Assembly: GCA_021775715.1 (NCBI GenBank)
Contig: JAJFHI010000400.1
Coordinates: forward strand, 1-10,377
Origin: Hyphomicrobiaceae bacterium
GTDB taxonomy: Bacteria > Pseudomonadota > Alphaproteobacteria > Rhizobiales > Hyphomicrobiaceae
Reading direction: 5' to 3'
Length of the DNA stretch: 10,377 bases
Position 1 is the stretch's first letter. The number at the start of each line of letters is the position of its first letter. Made by a program: the position numbers and the translations under genes. Shown piece by piece: positions 5,815-10,377 of the stretch. The notes below the pieces were generated by a model, which saw only the letters and a list, made by a program, of their open reading frames with translations, was not told where the DNA came from and made no database searches.

Positions 5815-7580
5815 TCCGCACCTGTCGCTGTGCCGCCAGCAGGAACGTTTTGCGGAATGAAGTCGGCTTCAACACCCGGCACGGAATAGTCGTATGGCCA
5901 GCGGTAGACCACCGGCAACTCTTTGCCGAAGTTGCCGTGTCCTGGCGGCATTTCAGGCGTCTGCCACTCGAGCGAGTTGGCGTGCCACGGGTTTTTCTCC
6001 GCAACTATTCCATTGCGGCGGCTCCAGTACAGATTGAAAAGGAACACCATCTGCGCGAAGCCAACAATCAATGCGGTGACCGTTATAAATTCGTTCAACG
6101 TTGCTGCAGACTCAGGAACAAACGATGTCTCGCCCATCTCAAAGTAACGACGCGGCATGCCAAGGAAACCGAGATAGTGCATAGGGAAGTAAATCAAGTA
6201 GGCGCCAAGGAACGTGATCCAGAAATGGAATTTACCCATACCCTCATGGAGCATGCGACCGGTCATCAGCGGATACCAGTGATAGATCGCTCCAAAGATA
6301 ACCATGATCGGCGCGACGCCCATCACCATATGGAAGTGGGCGACGACAAACAGTGTGTCTGAAAGTGGTACGTCGACAACCACATTTCCAAGGAACAGAC
6401 CGGTGATGCCGCCGTTCACAAATGTCACAATAAACCCGAGCGAAAACAGCATCGGTAGTGTCAGACGGATGTTGCCTTTCCAAAGTGTCAGCACCCAGTT
6501 GTAGACTTTGAGCGCCGTCGGAATAGCAATGATCAGCGTCGTCGTGGCAAAGAAGAACCCGAAGTACGGGTTCATGCCACTCACATACATATGGTGCGCC
6601 CAGACGATGAAGCTGAGGCCACCGATGGCAACAAGGGCCCAGACCATCATGCGATATCCGAAGACGTTTTTCCGCGCGTGCGTCGAGATCAGATCGGAGA
6701 CAATGCCGAAAGCGGGCAGCGCGACGATGTAGACTTCAGGATGGCCGAAAAACCAGAACAAGTGTTGGAAAAGTATCGGGCTGCCGCCTCCATATTTGAG
6801 GTGCTCGCCGAGCTCGACGATATGCGGCATGAAGAAACTGGTCCCCAACACCCTGTCGAGCAACATCATGATGGCGCCAACGAACAACGCGGGAAAGGCG
6901 AGCAGCGCCAAAATCGTGGCAACAAAGATACCCCATACCGTCAACGGCATGCGCATCAACGTCATGCCGCGCGTGCGCGCCTGCAGGATTGTAACAACAT
7001 AATTCAAGCCACCCATCGTAAAACCGATGATGAACAGCGCCAGAGATAAGAGCATCATGATGATGCCCCATTCCCGGCCCGGCGTTCCTTGCATAATTGC
7101 TTGCGGCGGATAGAGCGTCCAACCGGCGCCCGTGGGCCCACCTGGTAAAAACCAGCTGGAAACGAGCACCAAAACAGCAAGAAAATAGATCCAGAAGCTC
7201 AGCATATTGACGTACGGAAAGACCATATCTCGTGCGCCAACCATTAGCGGAATGAGATAGTTGCCAAACCCGCCGAGGAACAACGCCGTCAGCAGGTAAA
7301 CCACCATGATCATGCCATGCATGGTGACAAACTGATAATAGCCAGCTGCGTCAATGAAATTGAAGGTATCGGGAAAACCAAGCTGCAATCTAATCAGCCA
7401 CGACAGGACCAACGCTACCAATCCGATAGCCGTTGCGGTGAGTGCATACTGGATACCAATGACCTTGGCATCCTGGGAAAACACATACTTCGTAATCCAG
7501 CTTTTCGCGTGGTAGAGGTCAACCTCTTCCAACTCAGCAGGCGGTGCATAATCTGCCGCATCGTGTCCAATATCGGCCAT
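5811..7580 (-). CDS. coxA: Cytochrome c oxidase subunit I, A1-type (CoxN-like)
   Basis: The catalytic subunit, 589 residues, reduces O2 to water and pumps protons across the inner membrane. Ligands can be placed by alignment with known enzymes: heme a His88 (MHGM) and His417, heme a3 His415 (VAHFH), CuB His280 with His329-His330 (WAHHMYVSG). Tyr284 of HPEVY is the residue cross-linked to His280. The D-channel is intact: Asp118 in GARDMVFP, Asn107, Asn125 and Glu282. The K-channel is intact too: Thr355 and Lys358 in IPTALKV. One departure stands out. The Mg/Mn-site motif is SD (407-408) where most A-type enzymes have HD, and the following YY is LF. The ATG at 7580 has a good ribosome binding site (GGGGGAGAG). 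It is 87 bases after subunit II and overlaps the next gene by four bases. Confidence 0.97.
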   Translation of the reverse strand: MADIGHDAADYAPPAELEEVDLYHAKSWITKYVFSQDAKVIGIQYALTATAIGLVALVLSWLIRLQLGFPDTFNFIDAAGYYQFVTMHGMIMVVYLLTALFLGGFGNYLIPLMVGARDMVFPYVNMLSFWIYFLAVLVLVSSWFLPGGPTGAGWTLYPPQAIMQGTPGREWGIIMMLLSLALFIIGFTMGGLNYVVTILQARTRGMTLMRMPLTVWGIFVATILALLAFPALFVGAIMMLLDRVLGTSFFMPHIVELGEHLKYGGGSPILFQHLFWFFGHPEVYIVALPAFGIVSDLISTHARKNVFGYRMMVWALVAIGGLSFIVWAHHMYVSGMNPYFGFFFATTTLIIAIPTALKVYNWVLTLWKGNIRLTLPMLFSLGFIVTFVNGGITGLFLGNVVVDVPLSDTLFVVAHFHMVMGVAPIMVIFGAIYHWYPLMTGRMLHEGMGKFHFWITFLGAYLIYFPMHYLGFLGMPRRYFEMGETSFVPESAATLNEFITVTALIVGFAQMVFLFNLYWSRRNGIVAEKNPWHANSLEWQTPEMPPGHGNFGKELPVVYRWPYDYSVPGVEADFIPQNVPAGGTATGAE

Positions 7581-7667
7581 TGGGACTTCTCTCCCCCAAA
7601 CATAAATAGTGTGACGTGAGATAGAGGCTAAACTGCTTAATTACTTTATACTGGCGCTTTCTATTTC

Positions 7668-8504
7668 TTACTTTGAGGCCAGGGTCTTGATCGTTTTAGT
7701 CTTGTTCCGGGCTTCAGCTATTGATTGTGCAAACGTTTCCTGCTCGGCCAACCATGTCTGATAATCGCTCGCGTTATCAACCACGACCTTGCTGCGCATC
7801 GCATGGTGGGCAACACCGCAAAGTTCTGCGCATAGGACGTCGAATGTTCCGGTTCTGGTTGGTGTCATCCAGAAGTACGTGATTGTACCGGGCACCATGT
7901 CCATTTTGGCCCGGAACTGCGGCACATAGAAATCGTGCAGCACGTCAATGGAGCGCATTAGAACTTTGACGGGCTTGCCAACTTCAAGATGCAGATCTTC
8001 ACTCTGAATCAAGACATCGTCCTGCCCACTCGGGTCATTCGGATTGATGCCTAACGGGTTTTCATCGGTGATGTTTTGGGTGGCAGCGGTGCCGAGCTTG
8101 CCGTCTTTGCCTGGTAGGCGGTAGTTCCACGCCCACTGCTGACCGACGACTTCGAAGGCTGTTGCTTCTTTCGGAACGGTGATGAAATCGTTCCATACAA
8201 TCAATCCAGGTGCCAGCATTCCGGCGACACCAAGTGTCGTCAAAATTGTTAGACCCCATTCAAGTTTGTTGTTTTCCGGCTCGTAATCCGCGCGCCGGTC
8301 TTCCCGATATTGGAACTTCCAAACGCAGTAGGCCATGAAGAACAGAATTAGGATGTAAACAACGCCGGTGATCCAGAATGTCAGGTCAATCGTGTCGTCG
8401 ATATAGCCCCAATTCGAGGCAATCGGCGTCGACCACCACGGGCTCCATAGATGAAATAGGACTGAGCCAACAGCCACTAAAATCAAAATAATAGCGACAA
8501 ACAT
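7668..8504 (-). CDS. coxB: Cytochrome c oxidase subunit II with CuA site (CoxM-like)
   Basis: The electron-entry subunit takes electrons from cytochrome c on the periplasmic side. With the start used here it has 278 residues. Hydrophobic segments lie near 2-19, 41-64 and 84-105, the first probably a signal or anchor. The periplasmic cupredoxin domain has the aromatic patch WAWNY (124-128) and a complete CuA site: His190, then CAELCGVAHHAM (225-236), with Cys225, Glu227, Cys229, His233 and Met236. The frame stays open to an ATG at 8591, giving 29 extra residues. I chose 8504 because GAGGG lies 10 bases upstream, because the protein then starts with a membrane segment, and because a promoter-like pair at 8591-8618 would start the transcript downstream of 8591. 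It is the first gene of the oxidase operon. A short segment at about 132-165 between the aromatic patch and the CuA region seems typical of CoxM-type proteins. Confidence 0.95.
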   Translation of the reverse strand: MFVAIILILVAVGSVLFHLWSPWWSTPIASNWGYIDDTIDLTFWITGVVYILILFFMAYCVWKFQYREDRRADYEPENNKLEWGLTILTTLGVAGMLAPGLIVWNDFITVPKEATAFEVVGQQWAWNYRLPGKDGKLGTAATQNITDENPLGINPNDPSGQDDVLIQSEDLHLEVGKPVKVLMRSIDVLHDFYVPQFRAKMDMVPGTITYFWMTPTRTGTFDVLCAELCGVAHHAMRSKVVVDNASDYQTWLAEQETFAQSIAEARNKTKTIKTLASK

Positions 8505-8549
8505 TTCGGTTTTTCCCTCACGGCTAGATACCGTAGAAAAGTGTCCGCG

Positions 8550-8566
8550 GCCCATGAATAGTGGGC
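8550..8566. repeat. Small hairpin in the coxB leader
   Basis: GCCCA (8550-8554) and TGGGC (8562-8566) form a perfect 5-bp stem with a 7-base loop. AAGT/ACTT (8539-8542, 8567-8570) could extend it across a bulge. If the promoter at 8591-8618 is real, it lies in the untranslated leader of the oxidase operon. It could be structural or regulatory; it is too weak for more. Confidence 0.25.
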
Positions 8567-8590
8567 ACTTTGTGTAAGTGTCGTCGGGCA

Positions 8591-8618
8591 ACTATAGTAG
8601 AAGTATATTTCATGTCCA
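8591..8618 (-). promoter_or_regulatory. Candidate promoter of the oxidase operon
   Basis: Read on the minus strand, TGGACA (8618-8613) and TATAGT (8596-8591) each match the sigma-70 consensus at five of six positions with a 16-base spacer. Transcription would start near 8584, giving a leader of about 80 bases to the coxB ATG at 8504. No other pair of similar quality was seen in the spacer. Confidence 0.45.
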
Positions 8619-8799
8619 TAGTTTAAATGATATATAACACATCTAAAGAACCATGGGAGAGAATGCGTGCACCAACATCGTGCGGTTGTCATGGTTGTCG
8701 CGAGCACGGCGCGTAACGAGGAGGCGGTCGACGACTTCAATGGCATGTTGACGTAGGAGTTAGACCGAGAACTTTATCCGCTCGTACGGCACACTGATT

Positions 8800-8955
8800 A
8801 TGCAAATAGGCCGAAAAATATGCGCTAATTTACAAGAATATTTTGCAGAGCAACTCGTGGAATATGCAATCGATTTTGGGACAAACGTTGGGCTACGTGA
8901 GGCGTGCCAGCCAGGCCTCTCCGACAAACAGTTTACATTCGATCTCACAATGTAA
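8800..8955 (+). CDS. Unrecognised small ORF, 51 codons
   Basis: It starts at an ATG without a ribosome binding site. The product contains LQEYFAEQLVEYAIDFG (residues 11-27), which would form a plausible amphipathic helix, and ends DKQFTFDLTM. Acidic and hydrophobic residues alternate as in real proteins, but the short length and missing start signals keep this weak. It may be the tail of a decayed gene: two in-frame stops (TGA and TAG) lie shortly upstream at 8749-8763. It ends 26 bases before the 40-codon ORF that abuts ctaB. I do not recognise it. Confidence 0.2.
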   Translation: MQIGRKICANLQEYFAEQLVEYAIDFGTNVGLREACQPGLSDKQFTFDLTM

Positions 8956-8981
8956 GCGTTGGATGATGAGGGGTTCACATA

Positions 8982-9104
8982 ATGTCAAGCATGCTGCAGA
9001 GCCCGGCTACGTCTGCTAGCGTTCGTCAAACGAAAGGTGTAAATCTCTTGTTTCAGATCCCTGCATTACTGGACTGCAGAAACCTGTGGCGGTTTTTTCT
9101 ATGA
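8982..9104 (+). CDS. 40-codon ORF translationally coupled to ctaB
   Basis: The ATG at 8982 follows GAGGGG (8968-8973) at an 8-base spacing, a strong ribosome binding site. The product begins MSSMLQSPATSASVRQTKG and ends NLWRFFL; it has no membrane helix and no motif I know. Its TGA (9102-9104) overlaps the ctaB ATG (9101-9103) as ATGA, a common arrangement for translational coupling, and ctaB itself has only a weak GGCGG site. The likely roles are a leader whose translation feeds ribosomes to ctaB, or a small protein made with heme O synthase. A less likely option is that it is the true ctaB N-terminus separated by a frameshift, since the ctaB start is short. Confidence 0.45.
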   Translation: MSSMLQSPATSASVRQTKGVNLLFQIPALLDCRNLWRFFL

Positions 9105-9967
9105 CAAACGGACTGAAACTCATATCAGAAGTTTTCAAGCTACGCATTGGTGGTGCGATCACACTGTGCGCGGTTGCCGGCATGGCGATAACACCCGGCG
9201 AGTCTTTGCCATTTTGGAAAATATTGGTTCTTGCTTCGGCCGTTTTTCTGTCGTCCGCCAGCGCAGGCGCTTTCAATCAATATGCTGAGCGCGAGTTGGA
9301 CGCGCGTATGGAGCGAACGCGAAGCAGGCCTTTTGTTACCGGTGTTTTGCAACCTGGATGGGTTTGGCCAGCCGGCATAGGCTTACTCCTTCTTCTCTCC
9401 GTCAGCATCACCGCGTGGGTTTTCAATATACCAGCTGCGGTGTATGTTTTCCTCGGCGCGTTTGTCTACGGTGTCGTTTACACAATCTGGCTCAAGCAGC
9501 GTACCGTTTGGAATATCGTCATCGGTGGATTGGCTGGAAGCTTCGCCGTTTTGGCCGGCGCGGCAGCGGTCGCGCCCAACCTCGCCCCGGCGCCAATTGT
9601 ATTGGCTATTATTTTATTTCTATGGACGCCGCCCCACTTTTGGAGCCTGGCGATGGGGCTGCACAAAGACTACGCCGCGGCAGGTGTGCCGATGCTGCCA
9701 GTCGTAGTTGGTGATGTAGCGGCGGCAAAGATTATCCTAGTGCACACCCTTGTCGTTGTCGCCGTATCGCTGCTGCCTCTGGCATTTGGCATGGGCTACA
9801 TTTATTTGGTTGGCGCGCTGTTGGGTGGCGGATTGTTCATACGGCGAAGCATAGCACTTGTACGCGACCCGACTCCCGAAACTGCGATGTCGAATTTTTC
9901 TGCTTCGTTAGTGCAGCTGACGTTGCTGTTGGTTGCGACAATTGTTGATGGCTCCCTAAACCTATAG
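9101..9967 (+). CDS. ctaB: Protoheme IX farnesyltransferase (heme O synthase)
   Basis: This membrane prenyltransferase of the UbiA family adds a farnesyl group to heme B, giving heme O, the precursor of heme A in the oxidase encoded next door. From the ATG at 9101 it has 288 residues, many of them in hydrophobic helices. Diagnostic segments are NQYAERELDARMERTRSRP (59-77), the prenyl-diphosphate/Mg motif; IWLKQRTVWNIVIGG (about 132-146); FLWTPPHFWSLAM (about 174-186); and DYAAAGVPMLPVVVGD. In the first motif the usual first aspartate is glutamate (Glu63) and the second is Asp67, a conservative variant. A GTG at 9086 would add five residues. I prefer 9101 because of the ATGA overlap with the 40-codon ORF and because GGCGG (9088-9092) lies eight bases upstream. 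The gene is divergent from the oxidase operon instead of inside it. ctaA and ctaG are not in the window. Confidence 0.93.
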   Translation: MTNGLKLISEVFKLRIGGAITLCAVAGMAITPGESLPFWKILVLASAVFLSSASAGAFNQYAERELDARMERTRSRPFVTGVLQPGWVWPAGIGLLLLLSVSITAWVFNIPAAVYVFLGAFVYGVVYTIWLKQRTVWNIVIGGLAGSFAVLAGAAAVAPNLAPAPIVLAIILFLWTPPHFWSLAMGLHKDYAAAGVPMLPVVVGDVAAAKIILVHTLVVVAVSLLPLAFGMGYIYLVGALLGGGLFIRRSIALVRDPTPETAMSNFSASLVQLTLLLVATIVDGSLNL

Positions 9968-10239
9968 CCGCTTATCGAGTGAGAGCAGCAACCGTCTCAA
10001 CGTGGGGACATTTTGCAGAACTGAGCTCTGAAATTTTATAGTTGTTTCGGGCAGAGTTTCGGCTGTCGTTTTAACGCTTCACAAAAGTTTCCTTCGAATC
10101 ATTCGAGAATTGAAGCGACAAAACCCGGGGCCTAGTGTAGCATTATACTGCATCTCCCTGTGCTTAACGGCACTATATGACGCTCGGTGCTTCTAGTCGT
10201 GTTGCCACCGAGCTTCTGATCAATTGAGAGTGTCGGACA
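9968..10239. other. Spacer between ctaB and the DUF2189 gene
   Basis: There is no convincing gene in these 272 bases. It contains an odd palindrome TCGAATcATTCGA (10094-10106) and a perfect 8-bp inverted repeat at 10182-10213. A weak CAGA/TCTG hairpin near 10016-10030 followed by an AT-rich run might end ctaB transcripts, but it is too short to call a terminator. Confidence 0.4.
10182..10213. promoter_or_regulatory. Perfect 8-bp inverted repeat before the DUF2189 gene
   Basis: GCTCGGTG (10182-10189) and CACCGAGC (10206-10213) are exact inverted complements around a 16-base loop, ending 26 bases before the next ATG. No T-run follows, so an operator, leader hairpin or attenuator is as likely as a terminator. 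Confidence 0.35.
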
Positions 10240-10377
10240 ATGGTGGAACAACCCTCGATCACCGCTTTGGACGTAGGACACGCATCGCCAAGCATTCGCA
10301 AAATCGGCTTTTCCGATCTTTTGGATGTATTGGCCAAGGGCGTCGACGACTTCAAAGCCAAGCCCAGTCACATCTTT
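10240..10377 (+). CDS. DUF2189 family membrane protein (N-terminal part, cut by window edge)
   Basis: Forty-six codons are visible and the frame is open at the right edge. Residues 19-46 contain IRKIGFSDLLDVLAKG and VDDFKAKPSHIF. These match, from memory, the cytoplasmic N-terminal block of DUF2189 proteins (IRKIxxxDLxxALxxGxxDFxAxPSH), which then continue into several membrane helices. No biochemical role is established for that family as far as I know. The ATG at 10240 is chosen because an in-frame TGA lies at 10225-10227; a GTG at 10243 is an alternative. The ribosome binding site is poor (GGA close to the start). It is transcribed in the same direction as ctaB but 272 bases away, with an inverted repeat between, so it is probably a separate unit. 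Confidence 0.75.
   Translation, partial: MVEQPSITALDVGHASPSIRKIGFSDLLDVLAKGVDDFKAKPSHIF

Larger units (their letters stand above)
8505..9100. other. Divergent intergenic region, coxB / ctaB
   Basis: These bases hold the oxidase promoter, an AT-rich core at 8595-8640, and a row of short plus-strand frames leading to ctaB: 29 codons at 8667-8756, 51 codons at 8800-8955 and 40 codons at 8982-9104. The first starts with GTG after GGGAGA (8656-8661) and reads RAVVMVVASTARNEEAVDDF; a hydrophobic strand followed by DDFN is vaguely like the start of EthD-like proteins, but this is not secure. The second has no ribosome binding site. Only the third is annotated as a gene candidate. The minus-strand frames here (8978-8760, 8746-8483) look non-coding. 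Confidence 0.4.

Noticed and set aside
6505..6525. Apparent loss of the K-channel lysine in subunit I
   Set aside because: A first alignment used the wrong segment (GNIRLTLPM). Counting from the CuB histidines puts the K-channel residues in IPTALKV, where Thr355 and Lys358 are both present.
9275..9334. CtaB first motif lacks the first aspartate
   Set aside because: Glu63 replaces it conservatively, the second aspartate (Asp67) is kept, and NQYxER variants exist in heme O synthases as I remember the family, so this is not a sign of inactivity.
1..10377. CRISPR arrays, tRNA or rRNA genes, riboswitches, phage or plasmid functions
   Set aside because: No regularly spaced repeats, cloverleaf-like segments, rRNA-like stretches or replication/integration genes were seen on either strand.

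Overview
The window looks like part of the chromosome of an alphaproteobacterium, possibly Hyphomicrobiales. This is inferred from the protein families, from a cytochrome oxidase gene order resembling the coxMNOP cluster described in Bradyrhizobium, and from roughly balanced base composition. No rRNA or tRNA gene was seen to fix the taxon.

Layout. (1) 1-2132, all genes on the minus strand: the N-terminal third of an aryl-CoA ligase of the benzoate-CoA ligase type, cut by the left edge. A 496-base gap with two inverted repeats and a small well-initiated ORF follows, then a complete alpha-methylacyl-CoA racemase. Both enzymes handle CoA thioesters, which suggests aromatic or branched/steroid acid catabolism. 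(2) 2133-2561: a divergent intergenic region with palindromes upstream of the racemase. (3) 2562-3797, plus strand: DNA polymerase IV (dinB), followed by a hairpin and then the first ~20 codons of an IS1182-like transposase that breaks off, so this is a scar of an old insertion. (4) 8504-4098, minus strand: a compact five-gene terminal oxidase operon coding subunit II, subunit I, two different subunit III proteins and a small subunit IV. Junctions are tight (ATGA overlap, 15 and 10 bases), except 87 bases between the first two genes. A promoter-like pair lies about 90 bases upstream of subunit II. (5) 8505-9100: a divergent spacer with short reading frames, the last of which (40 codons) has a strong ribosome binding site and overlaps the next start by ATGA. 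(6) 9101-9967, plus strand: ctaB, heme O synthase. (7) 9968-10239: a spacer with a perfect 8-bp inverted repeat, leading into the first 46 codons of a DUF2189 membrane protein cut by the right edge.

How the genes work together. Subunits I-IV would form an A1-type heme-copper oxidase with a CuA site, all heme and CuB ligands and both proton channels. CtaB makes the heme O precursor of heme A for subunit I. No heme A synthase (ctaA) or CuB chaperone (ctaG/cox11) is present here, so assembly factors must be encoded elsewhere. The most unusual points are the two tandem subunit III genes, the loss of the usual Mg-site histidine in subunit I, and the small ORF coupled to ctaB. I saw no strong evidence of a wholly new system.
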